Source: Candidatus Jordarchaeales archaeon (lineage in GTDB: Archaea > Asgardarchaeota > Jordiarchaeia > Jordiarchaeales > Freyrarchaeaceae). Taken from it: a stretch of 26,319 bases of DNA. Below the pieces are notes generated by a model. The model was given only the letters and a program-made list of their open reading frames with translations. It searched no databases and was not told the DNA's origin. Each line of letters starts with the position of its first letter. The stretch's first letter is position 1. Positions 1 to 7,623 of this stretch are shown here, one piece after another. The position numbers and the translations under genes are program-made. The stretch spans positions 475,386-501,704 of the forward strand of contig JAWAHN010000002.1 in NCBI GenBank assembly GCA_038889235.1. The letters are read 5' to 3'.

Positions 1-1
1 A

Positions 2-268
2 ACATACCTACTTGGCGTGCTAGCTGCCTTCATACTCGCATCAATAACGACCATAGTGTCAAACCTGGTAACAGGAATGACATGGTACTTCTACCCGGCT
101 GCCGTGGGCGAAATAGTGTTCCTCTCGTCAACCACCCTAACTCAGCTCACCCCACTCCCAGTCGGGTTTGCCCTCGGTCTTGTCACATCAGCGGTCATAG
201 CATACCTAGCCATGGTGAGAAAGGAGAGCCCTGTCAGAAAGCTCTTCGAAAAGAACTTCAAAATCTAA
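2..268 (+). CDS. C-terminal end of a membrane protein (partial)
   Basis: The reading frame is open from the window edge, so the gene starts upstream and the in-frame GTG at 17 is probably not its start. The visible 88 residues hold two hydrophobic stretches, each long enough to cross the membrane, joined by a short polar loop (WYFYPAAVGE). They end in a basic tail (VRKESPVRKLFEKNFKI) that would be cytoplasmic by the positive-inside rule. I do not recognise the family; a transporter permease or other multi-spanning protein would fit. It is a host gene, unrelated to the element that begins about 300 bp downstream. Confidence 0.6.
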   Translation, partial: TYLLGVLAAFILASITTIVSNLVTGMTWYFYPAAVGEIVFLSSTTLTQLTPLPVGFALGLVTSAVIAYLAMVRKESPVRKLFEKNFKI

Positions 269-286
269 CTTAACAACCCACCCACA

Positions 287-292
287 TTTTTT
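287..292 (+). terminator. T-run behind the membrane protein gene
   Basis: A run of six T follows the stop codon by about 20 nt with no hairpin, which is the usual form of an archaeal intrinsic terminator. It would end the upstream transcript before the flavodoxin gene. The evidence is only the T-run and its position. Confidence 0.3.
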
Positions 293-355
293 CAATTAAG
301 AAAAAGGGGAAGACTTTTCTGAGACCCCTCCAACTCGTCTTTAGGGTGGTTTGAG

Positions 356-571
356 TTGAGAGCCTTAGTCGCCTACTACTCTGAAACCGGGAACACCGAG
401 AAAGTTGCGAAAGCAATTGCTGGGGCCCTAGGGGCCGAGCTGAGGCGCGTCGAAGAAGTAAGGGACGTGTCAGGCTACGACGTCATCATAGTCGGAACCC
501 CCGTACACTACTTCGGCCCAGCGGAGCCCGTGAAACTGTTCCTTGAAAGGCTCCCACCCCGCCCGTTATAG
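356..571 (+). pseudogene. Flavodoxin-like protein, N-terminal half, cut by element insertion
   Basis: The product has the N-terminal half of a flavodoxin: strand LVAYYSETGNTEKVAKAI with the FMN-phosphate loop SETGNT at about residues 9-14, then strand YDVIIVGTPVHYF. It starts at TTG 356, with GGTGG just upstream. Homology stops at residue 68 (LERLPP); the last codons, ending at 571, come from the inserted element. The missing half lies at 19666-19913 in the same codon phase, and joining the two at the shared TCCCACCCC gives one flavodoxin of about 150 residues. Such proteins bind FMN and carry electrons. The truncated product lacks half the fold and is probably inactive. Confidence 0.9.
552..560. 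other. attL: left attachment core of the integrated element
   Basis: The core TCCCACCCC sits inside the flavodoxin reading frame, 6 bp from the stop codon of the integrase gene. The same 9 bp recur at 19666-19674, where the rest of the flavodoxin gene resumes. Sequence left of the core is host; sequence right of it (GCCCGTTATAG) is element. The two copies were found by comparing the junctions and the exact crossover point within the core is not known. Confidence 0.8.
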
Positions 572-2019
572 ACAAACCCCCGGACACTCTTCCAGGCATT
601 GTTTATTTTCTTTTCCTGAAAATATTTTGTTTCCATTATAGTCGCAGATGTATTCGAAGCCAGCCTCTACAAGTTGACATATTTCTTCCTCTGAGTGGGC
701 TACCTTTGCTATATATTCTTCTTCCTTAAATTCGATGAGCTGTGTGTATATCAGCGTGTTTTTGATGTTCTTGTGTCCAAGCATGCACATTACGTGTAGG
801 ATGTCCCTTGTTTTATGGTATTCCATTGTTGCCCTCCAATGGCGGAACGTGTGGAAGGTTATTTGCAACAGCCTTGGATTTTCAAGCTTCTTGGCCAGCT
901 TGCGCCTTTGTCTTGCAAAGCTCTTCTGCATGGCGTCAACGCTTACACCAAAAACTTTAGCCGAAGTCTTTGGCAGGGCTTTGAGCATAGCGATGAGCTT
1001 ATCCGATATCTTCAACACTCGCGGGCAGCTGCCTTTTTCAGGGGAAACCCTTACCACCTTTGCTTCAAAGTCTAAATCAGTCCATCGTAAGCGACACGCC
1101 TCCTCACACCTCATCCCCGTCTCTTTGAGAAGTTGTAGAAAAGCCATCAGCCTTTTTGTGGAAGCACACCCCGCTATAAGTTGGTCGATCTCGGCTTCTG
1201 TGGGTATAAATGGAAGCTTCTGAACCCTGCTATATCTTGGCGAGTCCCATCTACCGCCTATAAAGTTTAAGAAACAGCTGTAGGCCTCAACATACAACTC
1301 CTTTCTTCCGGCACTACAGCTTAGTCGAGCAATAGCCTCTTTAATGGACTCTGGATTGTAGAGGTCGGCTCCAAACTTCACAAGCTTTTTCAGAATCTTC
1401 ACATGTCCCTGGATAGTTGAATCAGCATAGCCCTGCTTCTTCATCCACCATGCGAATTCAACGAGTTTCCCTCTGATATTTGCTTGTCCTTGGTTTGTTT
1501 CTGTGGCTCCCGCAGCCCTCTTTTCAAGGCTCTGCGCATCCTCCATCTTCCTCCCTTTATGGGGGCCGAGTTTTTCGCCCCTTCTCTGAGGCGCAGTACT
1601 CGGCAATCCCTGATACGGTCGCGAAAGCTATTTACGGTTTTCGCTAATACAGTCCCATTATGTATTCCCGCATCTTCACACCATTTAAAAGAAGCCTCAT
1701 CCAAAGATTTCTTAAAGGGGAGATTGCCAGCAGCGATGCCAGCATGCGGAAGCTCCTTTACCGTTTCAAAACCTTCACGGAATTGTCCGCCGACGTCGAC
1801 CTCTACATTAGGCTTAGAGAAGCGATATCCGCAAAGCTTGCATAGCCAACGCTGAATAGCGCTGCCATCAGCCAAATAGCGAAGGCCATTCTTCCAAACG
1901 CTTTCCGAGCCGCATTCTGGACATTTAGGGGGCTGGCTGCTGGGCTGCGGGAGCCCGCTGGGCAAAGCCTCAGAAGGTTTAGCTCCGCAGTCAGCCTCTC
2001 CCTTAACCGTAGCGTTCAC
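566..2019 (-). pseudogene. Tyrosine recombinase (integrase) with N-terminal zinc ribbon, frameshifted
   Basis: Two overlapping frames appear to make one integrase. The upstream frame (2019 to 1441) holds a zinc ribbon, CPECG then CKLCG, about 20 residues apart. The downstream frame (to 566, up to 346 residues) holds a SAM-like core-binding domain (WWMKKQGYADSTIQGHVK) and the catalytic domain with Arg166, HTFR (252-255), GH (277-278) and Tyr287. Archaeal integrases of this type normally have both parts fused. Frames join near 1561-1566, where one extra base in the C/G run restores the link ahead of GRKMEDAQSLEKRAAGATE. The enzyme would excise and integrate the element by site-specific recombination. 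As written it is broken, unless MEDAQ starts an active shorter form or the indel is a sequencing error. Confidence 0.85.
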
Positions 2020-2024
2020 CTCTG

Positions 2025-2041
2025 GCTGGCGATCTGCCAGC
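2025..2041. repeat. Short inverted repeat upstream of the integrase start
   Basis: GCTGGC and GCCAGC flank a 5-base spacer immediately upstream of the GTG start of the zinc-ribbon frame. It could be an operator or an arm-type site for the integrase. It could also be chance; only the symmetry and position support it. Confidence 0.35.
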
Positions 2042-2174
2042 TAAAGCCTCAGACCAAAAGCAAGCTCAGCAGATAATTGCCGTTTCCACCTTTCGCCGTC
2101 AAACATGTCTCGTTTTGAATACTATTGCTAAGCCAGCCTCGCATAGGTTTCTAAGATTGTAAGTTGCAAGTAGG

Positions 2175-3050
2175 CTAAAGGTTTGGAATCCATTCCTCGC
2201 CCATGCGCTTTATCGCTTTAAGGTTTTCAAGGTAGTTTAGGCACCTGTAAATCGTGGCTGGGCTGTAGAGGCTTGAGAGGGCGTTTAGTATTTGGTTTGA
2301 TGTTGCTGGTAGGGTTAGCATTATGCGGAAGCTCGGCTCGTCTCCGCTGTATGGGCTCAGCCACAAAACGCTTAGGGCTCTAAGCAGTTTAACGTCTTCC
2401 TCATTTACTTTCGTCCTGTTTTCGCGTAGGGCTGAAGCCTTAGCCATCGCTATGACATGTCGGTGCGATCTGAAACGCGTTTCATCGCGGTTTACAGCCG
2501 CTATAACCCTTCCAAGACGCATCAGGGCTTCTTTATGCCTTTCAGGAACGTTTACGCTTAGGGGCTTTTCTGGAAGGTTCAGCTTTACAGGTTTGAACGT
2601 GGGTTTAGCCCTGTATAAGGCTTGTTCTCCCCGGATTATGTCTTCGGGCGCGATGTGATAGCTTATTGGAACGGCTCGGCTTAGGAAGCCTAAGCGTATC
2701 CATTGTTTTCGGCGGAGTTTCCATTCGTCCGTTGTTAAAGCTGCTATGACCCCGGCTTTAACGGGCTTTGGGCTGTGGAATCGTATATAGAAGGTGTCTA
2801 TGTTTTGGACTCCTTCCTCCATCAAAGCGTTAAGCGTTAACAGTATCTGGTGCCACACAGGGTTTCCTCTTGCTGTAAGCCGTACCAGATCAGCAACCAT
2901 GACGTGGCGTATAAGCCCAGCTTGGATTTGTCCAAGCAATCCCGTAATCCCATAGCTTGTGAAGTCGTTGTAAAGCGTTACGCCCCTGTTTTCCGCGTAA
3001 GCCTTAAGAAGCTCCGTTTTCCCGCTGCCGACAGGCGCAATAATAAGCAT
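2175..3050 (-). CDS. P-loop ATPase with C-terminal winged helix
   Basis: A Walker A motif, APVGSGKTELLK, starts at residue 5, and a candidate Walker B strand is VMVADLVRL (about 51-59). GVIAALTTDEWKLRRKQW, with its paired arginines, looks like a sensor region of an AAA-type ATPase. The last 60 residues (SNQILNALSSLYSPATIYRCLNYLENLKAIKRMGEEW) form a winged helix. A Walker A this close to the ATG is unusual: the frame stays open upstream to a TGA at 3159-3161 with coding-like sequence (YSGYIEPYDPLS before the Met). The true N-terminus is therefore probably 25-35 residues longer, using a non-ATG start, or the 5' end is damaged. ATPases like this serve DNA handling in archaeal plasmids and integrated elements; the exact role is unknown. 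Confidence 0.75.
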   Translation of the reverse strand: MLIIAPVGSGKTELLKAYAENRGVTLYNDFTSYGITGLLGQIQAGLIRHVMVADLVRLTARGNPVWHQILLTLNALMEEGVQNIDTFYIRFHSPKPVKAGVIAALTTDEWKLRRKQWIRLGFLSRAVPISYHIAPEDIIRGEQALYRAKPTFKPVKLNLPEKPLSVNVPERHKEALMRLGRVIAAVNRDETRFRSHRHVIAMAKASALRENRTKVNEEDVKLLRALSVLWLSPYSGDEPSFRIMLTLPATSNQILNALSSLYSPATIYRCLNYLENLKAIKRMGEEWIPNL

Positions 3051-3154
3051 GCTTAAGGGGTCATATGGCTCGATGTAGCCGCTGTAAAGGGCAAGTTCAA
3101 CGCTTATGGCTGTGGAAAGAAGTCCGGGCGGAAGCTCTCTCAGGTAGCTGATGT

Positions 3155-3174
3155 CTTCTCAGAAGCGTATATAT
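3155..3174 (-). promoter_or_regulatory. Promoter and possible operator of the ATPase gene
   Basis: Read leftward there is a TATATAT box (3168-3174), then the odd palindrome CTTCTCAGAAG (3155-3165), then the coding frame. A TATA box centred at 3171 would start transcription near 3145, in the open upstream extension of the ATPase frame. That supports an N-terminus earlier than the ATG at 3050. Confidence 0.4.
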
Positions 3175-3274
3175 CACTAGAGATACATACGCGTTTGAGA
3201 TAAGAAAGCTTTTCTGAGAGAAACCTTTCAAGAAGGCTGAGCCTCGTTATGTAAGTCTCAACATACATTCTCCG

Positions 3275-3888
3275 TCACCCTTCGTAGAACCATTTCGCCG
3301 GCTTGGTTGGAAGTTTGAAGGCCTTACCTGCCTTTACCAGCAACTCAAAGGCTTTCTCAACCACCTCGCCTGGAAAGTCGACTCCGTTGGCTTTGGCATC
3401 CTCGACGGTGTAGGCTCTTCCGCGCTCCAAAACACTGGACATTTGCTCCATGCAAGCTTGAATCGAATCGGCTCTTTCCGCTTCTATTCTTTTAGCTTCT
3501 GTAACTGCGCCGAGCAGCTATTTGGGAATCCAGGTTTCGCGCTGCCTTCTTCCGATTTTAACTCGTTCCCAAAGAAATCTTTTCATTAACATATTATTGA
3601 ATAGCTCGTCTACGGTTCTGCCTTTCAAACCTAACTGCTTAAGTCTTACAACATAGTCGCCCAGTTGGGTGCCCTTTCCAGCTGTCTTAGGATCTTTAGT
3701 ATATGCGCTGTCGGCAGTTATCCACACGTTGAAGTCTTTGTATTCCCCTCTGTCTGGCCTAAGTATTATGTGCCAGCGTGAATAGCGGGGTTTGAAGCGC
3801 GTCCTCTCCTAGCCCTCCTACAAAGGTCGCAGCTACAATCTTTAGTGACACTAACAACAGTAGCCGTTATATCTCTCAGACCCTCCAC
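3275..3888 (-). pseudogene. Broken gene: Cys-cluster protein with one frameshift and one in-frame TAG
   Basis: Coding sequence can be followed from GTG 3888 to TGA 3275-3277. The first part reads EGLRDITATVVSVTKDCSCDLCRRARRGR, with a C-x-C-x2-C cluster. After a frame change near 3805 it continues TRFKPRYSRWHIILRP...VWITADSAYTKDPKTAGKG...WIPK. An in-frame TAG (3518-3520) follows, then LLGAVTEAKRIEAERAD... to ...PTKPAKWFYEG and a stop. Residue patterns stay protein-like on both sides of each lesion. The start lies inside the end of the C2H2 zinc-finger gene, so these were co-translated. I do not recognise the family. Amber suppression is possible in some archaea, but the frameshift makes plain decay likelier. 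Confidence 0.65.
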
Positions 3889-4028
3889 CCCCTAATCTCC
3901 GTGATGGCGACTTCATTTTGGGGGCTTGACTCTGTGACTTCTGTTTTGTGGGTTGTGAGGTGTGCAGCTAAGTCGTCAATTGTGGAAAACTGACAGTTGC
4001 ATAGTGGACACTTCAGCTCACTGCTCAT
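3876..4028 (-). CDS. Small C2H2 zinc-finger protein (50 aa)
   Basis: ATG 4028 opens a 50-codon frame that starts MSSELKCPLCNCQFST and holds one classical finger: C-P-L-C, then F, L and H-L-T-T-H, with the usual 12-residue spacing. The start overlaps the end of the ribbon-helix-helix gene and its 3' end overlaps the start of the broken Cys-cluster gene, so the three form one translationally coupled unit. Single C2H2 fingers of this size are common in archaeal viruses and plasmids and usually bind DNA. The tail after the finger (THKTEVTESSPQNEVAI) is polar. Its target is unknown. Confidence 0.75.
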   Translation of the reverse strand: MSSELKCPLCNCQFSTIDDLAAHLTTHKTEVTESSPQNEVAITEIRGWRV

Positions 4029-4214
4029 TCTCCGCAACCTCCCGGGCTAAAACGGTTTTTACCTCGGAGCTCACAACGTTCAGGCGTTCAAGCTTTTCAA
4101 TGATCGCTTGACGTGCGAATTCGCTGACCGACACCCCATCGCTAGGGACACGGTCTTTACGATATCCGCGATTCTCTCTGACACTTTTACGCTTATCCAA
4201 CGGTTTCTGTACAC
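4018..4214 (-). pseudogene. Ribbon-helix-helix (CopG/Arc-type) repressor, frameshifted
   Basis: From GTG 4214, which has GGAGGT five bases upstream, the frame reads MYRNRWISVKVSERIADI then VKTVSLAMG, a ribbon strand and first helix. It then loses phase at a run of four G near 4132 (ATGGGGTGTCG). Adding one G joins it to VSVSEFARQAIIEKLERL, the second RHH helix, and on to the stop at 4018. The repaired gene is 65 codons, normal for this family. A longer frame from ATG 4242 exists but encodes no recognisable RHH strand and starts upstream of the expected transcript start. The gene heads the RHH/C2H2/Cys-cluster unit and is divergent from the 4285 regulator. It would act as a small DNA-binding repressor. 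Confidence 0.7.
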
Positions 4215-4253
4215 CCCCCTTACCTCCGCAAATAATGCTCATAGCTTGAAGCT

Positions 4254-4287
4254 TTTATAAACTGGAATTACACACTTTTCAAGTGTG
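4254..4287. promoter_or_regulatory. Shared TATA box and palindromic operator between divergent regulators
   Basis: TTTATAAA (4254-4261) is itself symmetric. Counting about 26 bp each way predicts starts near 4283 (rightward, on the GTG of the 4285 gene, a leaderless mRNA) and near 4231 (leftward, leaving a leader with GGAGGT before GTG 4214). The perfect palindrome CACACTTTTCAAGTGTG (4271-4287, 7-bp arms) covers the rightward start site and its first codon. That is the position expected of an autorepressor operator. Confidence 0.6.
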
Positions 4288-4608
4288 AACTCCATGAGGC
4301 GAGATAAGCTGAAACTGCAACCTATTGACCTAAAGGTCTTTGAGCTCATCCTTCAAGGGAAGAACATATATGGTATGTTTAAGTGCGGGCTTCCAAAAGG
4401 AACCATAAACAAGAGTGTTAAGAGGTTAAGAAAGCTTGGAATTTTTGAGGATAAAGAGTTAAGGCCTACAGAGGATGCCCTCAAAAAGCTCTTTGAAGCC
4501 GAGTTTGATAGACCAAGTTTAGATGTTGCTCGCGTCCTTGTAGATAATGGAGTTAACGCCAAATTGGCGAACTTTATTCAGTCTAGACTTCAAAAGTGTG
4601 CGATTTAG
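4285..4608 (+). CDS. Small winged-helix-like regulator
   Basis: A 107-residue basic protein. Residues 12-55 (LQPIDLKVFELILQGKNIYGMFKC, then PKGTINKSVKRLRKLGIFE) look like a winged-helix DNA-binding domain, with PKGTINKSVKRLRKL as recognition helix. The C-terminal half is helical (LDVARVLVDNGVNAKLANFIQSRLQ). The start is GTG 4285, where a leaderless transcript is predicted; ATG 4294 is an alternative. The palindrome overlapping its start suggests that it or the divergent RHH protein represses this promoter. It overlaps the next gene by 13 bp, indicating translational coupling. No specific family was recognised. Confidence 0.65.
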   Translation: MNSMRRDKLKLQPIDLKVFELILQGKNIYGMFKCGLPKGTINKSVKRLRKLGIFEDKELRPTEDALKKLFEAEFDRPSLDVARVLVDNGVNAKLANFIQSRLQKCAI

Positions 4609-4967
4609 GTTTAATAACGGATGAGAATTTTCTTCTTTTGCTCATCTTATATTGGGCTTTAATAGGTTACTTTAAGTATAAACTGCCAGTCAAAGAGTTA
4701 CATAGAATTTTGAGGCTCATCGAACCTAAGCTGAACAAAGATCTAATGAATGCCGTCGAGGGCCTGGTAAACCGTTCAAGATTTAATTTGAAGCACCCGT
4801 TCATGTTCGCGCGCATGTATATAGAACACCCGAAGCCTCTCCTAAGCTCTCGTGAAGAGGAAGAGCTCCACGAGGAAGAGGGGGCCATAGCTAGGCTTAT
4901 AGATGTCGCAAATAAATTTGGCGAGAACATCAAATTAGGAAGGATCGATGAGCCTTACCCCTTTTAA
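4596..4967 (+). CDS. Hypothetical helical protein coupled to the 4285 regulator
   Basis: A 123-residue protein starting at GTG inside the end of the preceding regulator gene, so the two are almost certainly one transcript. The first 30 residues are hydrophobic (NFLLLLILYWALIGYFKY) and could be a membrane anchor or a buried helix. The rest is helical and charged, with an acidic patch (SSREEEELHEEEGAIARL). I do not recognise it. The pairing suggests a partner or effector of the regulator, for example copy control or a toxin/antitoxin-like pair; this is inference. Confidence 0.6.
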   Translation: MCDLGLITDENFLLLLILYWALIGYFKYKLPVKELHRILRLIEPKLNKDLMNAVEGLVNRSRFNLKHPFMFARMYIEHPKPLLSSREEEELHEEEGAIARLIDVANKFGENIKLGRIDEPYPF

Positions 4968-5006
4968 TTAGTCTAACTCAGCTCCCAACGAAGTTAAAAA
5001 GTCACA

Positions 5007-5138
5007 TTAGATTGCGCTTTCCGCCATTTTTTCATTGATTGATGCTGATAAGGATTTTTTATACGGTTTGAGTCTTCCCGTCATATCTACAGCGCTTAAC
5101 CTCTTTTCAAATTCCTCTTTCATATCTTTTATCGTCAT
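5007..5138 (-). CDS. 43-aa charged protein directly behind the Ntn hydrolase
   Basis: ATG 5138 opens a frame beginning MTIKDMKEEFEKRLSAVDMT and ending NEKMAESAI at TAA 5007. A Shine-Dalgarno-like GAGGT overlaps the stop of the upstream Ntn hydrolase gene, with 9-10 bases to the ATG, so it is in the same operon. It is charged and probably helical, with no cysteines or membrane segment. The second Ntn hydrolase (8046-8703) is also followed at once by a small charged helical protein (7891-8055). I see no convincing sequence similarity between the two, only the shared position. Confidence 0.55.
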   Translation of the reverse strand: MTIKDMKEEFEKRLSAVDMTGRLKPYKKSLSASINEKMAESAI

Positions 5139-5149
5139 AACGTATAACC

Positions 5150-5866
5150 TCACATTTTCAGAAGCTCCTTCAGTTTTTCCATAACATGCTGTAGCGAATC
5201 TTTTGCCTCTTTCTCAGGCAATTCAACCGCTGATGAGGAAACATCCTCTATGTCTTTCGGACTCACGGATACAAGGTTGATTTTTCCTCCAACAAAAGGA
5301 TCAATCGTTCCAACAAGTCGTATAACATAACATACAGGTTTTATTACACGCTCAATCCTTCTTTCAGATGGAAGAAGATACCTCAAGAAAAGCTCGGCAT
5401 AGGCCGCGCCCGAGCCCATCGCGCTGAAATCATCAACAGGTTCCGCGAGGGCTGTGCCATAAAGAGTAAAGGTGTCAACCTTTTCATTGCTTTCGTAACC
5501 CCCTATTATCATATCGTAAGTGTACTCAGCAATCTTCCTTTCTTCCACATACTCGCTGTGAAGCGTGCTGGCCAGTGGTTCAGCAACCTTACTTAGAGCC
5601 TCAGAAAGGGAGAGCTCATTTCTGTTTAGATCCTTATTTGCAATTTCAACCATGTTTGTATTTGTAAACATGCGAATAAACTTGTCTATGAAGGCTATTG
5701 TTCTAGCGCCAACCAGTGCGATCTTCTTCCTCACCAAACCCTCCTTCTCTATAACATGAATCTTATTTGTATCCCTTGAAATAGGCACGCCTCTACCGTA
5801 AACGGTTCTACTATCTGACGCAATTAAAATTCCATCATCACATTTTACTGCAATGCATAAAGTCAT
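5150..5866 (-). CDS. Proteasome beta-like Ntn hydrolase (stand-alone copy)
   Basis: A 238-residue protein of the proteasome beta/Anbu-like superfamily. After Met1 removal the N-terminus is Thr1 (TLCIAVKCDDGILIASDSR), with Asp17 at the canonical position and a lysine at 34, close to canonical Lys33. Later blocks match the fold: MGSGAAYAE (about 147-155), like the Ser129 loop, and IDPFVGGKI near residue 190. No propeptide is encoded, so the catalytic Thr would be exposed by methionine aminopeptidase alone. It should assemble a barrel or ring peptidase, but its substrate is unknown. A TATA box at 5888-5896 predicts a very short leader. Unlike the other two copies here, it is intact and not next to the Pro-rich nuclease. 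It is not the housekeeping proteasome subunit. Confidence 0.85.
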   Translation of the reverse strand: MTLCIAVKCDDGILIASDSRTVYGRGVPISRDTNKIHVIEKEGLVRKKIALVGARTIAFIDKFIRMFTNTNMVEIANKDLNRNELSLSEALSKVAEPLASTLHSEYVEERKIAEYTYDMIIGGYESNEKVDTFTLYGTALAEPVDDFSAMGSGAAYAELFLRYLLPSERRIERVIKPVCYVIRLVGTIDPFVGGKINLVSVSPKDIEDVSSSAVELPEKEAKDSLQHVMEKLKELLKM

Positions 5867-5887
5867 TTGCCTTACACCATTTTGATT

Positions 5888-5896
5888 ATTTATACG
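5888..5896 (-). promoter_or_regulatory. TATA box of the stand-alone Ntn hydrolase gene
   Basis: GTATAAATA on the minus strand lies about 26 bp from the ATG at 5866, which implies a leaderless or nearly leaderless mRNA. GGTG occurs 8-12 bases before the ATG, so a short leader with weak ribosome pairing is equally possible. Confidence 0.55.
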
Positions 5897-5923
5897 CTAA
5901 AAGAATTTAAATTTAACATCTAC

Positions 5924-6351
5924 TTATCTCCTCTCAAAGAATGGACATTGGAAGCATAAACTTGCATCCGGCTTTAGGCTGTAGACTTCAACTTCCTCAG
6001 CAGTGAACCATGAGGTTGCCTTTTCAACAGTTCTAAGCTCAAAGAGCTCTTTGGCTTCTTCGCCGTATATGCGTTCAGCCTCCTCCTTGCTAAGCTCCCA
6101 AGCATCGCAGTATTCATCCTCGGCTAGGTGCCTGCAACTCTTAAGCTTCCATGTCCCTATAAGCCTCTCAGCCAAGCCTGGACCAGCCGTGCGCGTTGTA
6201 GCGGCAGTTGAAGCCGTAAACCCTAGTCCGCGCTCTAAGGCAAGCGAAGCCACGTCCACAAGTAGGCTCCCCGCTCCTTGGCAATGCGTTCAAGCCTTTC
6301 CTTAACTTCTTTACGAACCTTCAAGTAGAGCGTCTCCGCCGCTTCCAACAC
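5924..6351 (-). pseudogene. Cys-cluster protein with helical N-terminus, frameshifted
   Basis: The gene starts at GTG 6351 behind GGAGG, inside the end of the HTH gene 6321-6686. It reads MLEAAETLYLKVRKEVKERL then ERIAKERG, and shifts frame at CGGGGAGCC near 6272. One extra G gives KERGSLLVDVASLALERGL, and the frame runs on to the stop at 5924. The C-terminus holds C-R-H (SCRHLAEDEYC) and, about 60 residues later, CFQCPFF. Together these make a C-x-H/C plus C-x2-C cluster that probably binds zinc. The proteins at 6901-7425 and 18176-18661 have similarly arranged clusters. Coupling to the HTH gene suggests a two-component regulator set. Function unknown. Confidence 0.6.
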
Positions 6352-6686
6352 GCTTGAACCCTCCTCCAGTGGGCGTTCAGAATGGCCTGCGCTATTATTT
6401 CATCAGGCATAAGCATGTATTTTCTGAGCAGTTTGGCAAGCAGCTTAGCTTGGTCCGATATGGGTATAAGCTCCTCATTCCCATCACAGTATAGCCTATG
6501 GAAAACGTCTAACTCGGCTTGGAGCTCCTTTATGAATGCTTCATCGGCGAATGCTTGAAACCTGCCAAGATAATTGTAGACCGTGCTTCTACGGATGCCG
6601 AGCTCCTCAACTATGCATTTGACCGGCATCTTCCTTGCCCTAAGCCTAACGATCTCAGCAGCCTTATCCGATGGTATGCGCCTCAA
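6321..6686 (-). CDS. HTH DNA-binding protein
   Basis: A 121-residue protein with an N-terminal helix-turn-helix of the resolvase/Hin type: KAAEIVRLRARKMPVKCIVE, then ELGIRRSTVYNYLGRF (residues about 8-43). A helical region and a very basic tail (WRRVQACWKRRRRST) follow. The start is TTG 6686; a TATA-like TTAATATTTT about 25 bp upstream implies a leaderless mRNA, so the weak start codon is acceptable. The last 30 bp overlap the next gene in another frame. It probably regulates element genes or marks a replication or partition site. Confidence 0.65.
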   Translation of the reverse strand: MRRIPSDKAAEIVRLRARKMPVKCIVEELGIRRSTVYNYLGRFQAFADEAFIKELQAELDVFHRLYCDGNEELIPISDQAKLLAKLLRKYMLMPDEIIAQAILNAHWRRVQACWKRRRRST

Positions 6687-6900
6687 AGCTGAACGCCAAA
6701 AATATTAAGGGAACTCCCCCTTAAATCGGTTTCATAGGCTCAGAAGTGCAGAAGTAAAAGCGTTGCTCAAGCCTTATCGTGATTCAGAGTCCAAACAATT
6801 CCAAATTGGTTAGAGCTCTAACCCGGTTAGAACATGTCTTCTGCACGGAGCAATAAAAACGCTTATGAAACAATGGAAGCATCTTGAAAGCAGTGGAAAC

Positions 6901-7425
6901 ATGACGGTAACAGAGGAAGCGGCCCTCCTGCCCTTCGAGGAGAAGGCCAGGCTCATTATTGAGTTGAGGAAGCAAGGTAGGACTTACCGAGAAATAGCTA
7001 AGGCTTTGAAAGTTTCGCCTAGGGACATAAAGAGGGCTTTAAAGCTCGAGGCTCATAAGGATGAGATCCAGACGCTTAAGTCTAGGGTTGAAAGCGTCGA
7101 GAAGAGGCTTAACGGCATAGAGGAAACCTTAATTTGGCTTGAAAGCGGCCTCAACAGGAGGTTTAGGAAGGACGAGGAGATGGTCCAGTGCGTGCACATG
7201 GATAAGGAGGGATATTGCAGAGGCTGGTTTTGGAAATCGCCCGTCAAAGGCTGGACAATGAAGAGCGAAGGCGGAAAATACTATCTAAACGTGGATAAAC
7301 ACCGCTGGATATGCACTGCATGCCCAAGCTTCACGCCCAGAAGTTTTGAGGATAAGCTGGAGGGCCTTATTAAAGCCCTCAAAGAGGTCAGGACATTGCT
7401 TGAAATGGCTGCCTTCAAAACCTAA
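6901..7425 (+). CDS. HTH regulator with coiled coil and Cys/His cluster
   Basis: Counting from ATG 6901 (174 aa): an N-terminal HTH (RTYREIAKALKVSPRDIKRA, about 28-47), a coiled coil (DEIQTLKSRVESVEKRLNGI, about 53-72), then a Cys/His cluster CVHMDKEGYC and, about 40 residues on, ICTACPSF. A longer frame from ATG 6865 exists, but the A/T-rich AATAAAAACG at about 6850-6859 looks like its TATA box and would place the transcript start near 6880. I therefore prefer 6901. The cluster resembles those of the 5924 and 18176 proteins. It probably binds DNA as a dimer through the coiled coil; the metal site may be structural. Confidence 0.7.
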   Translation: MTVTEEAALLPFEEKARLIIELRKQGRTYREIAKALKVSPRDIKRALKLEAHKDEIQTLKSRVESVEKRLNGIEETLIWLESGLNRRFRKDEEMVQCVHMDKEGYCRGWFWKSPVKGWTMKSEGGKYYLNVDKHRWICTACPSFTPRSFEDKLEGLIKALKEVRTLLEMAAFKT

Positions 7426-7483
7426 GCCCTTAACTCCAAACTATTTTGGTGGCTTACGAGGGCGAACCACTCCAGCATTTCCT

Positions 7484-7505
7484 ATTAGCATATCATTAGC
7501 ATATC
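7484..7505. repeat. Tandem 11-bp direct repeat
   Basis: ATTAGCATATC occurs twice head to tail between the convergent ends of two transcription units. It could be a binding site pair or slippage product. No further copies were seen nearby. Confidence 0.5.
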
Positions 7506-7623
7506 AATAAGCTCCCTTCATAAAAACGCTAAATTGTCTAAGATAAACAATCCAGTATCGCCTCCGCCACGCTTGCAGTGATATGAAGCTGCTCAGAATT
7601 GGCGCAGCTAAGCCAAGCGTAGT

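Noticed and set aside
735-1223. 162-codon rightward frame inside the integrase gene
   Set aside because: Antisense shadow of the recombinase catalytic domain.
3518-3520. Pyrrolysine-encoding TAG
   Set aside because: The same gene has an independent frameshift, and no pyl genes are in the window; decay is simpler.
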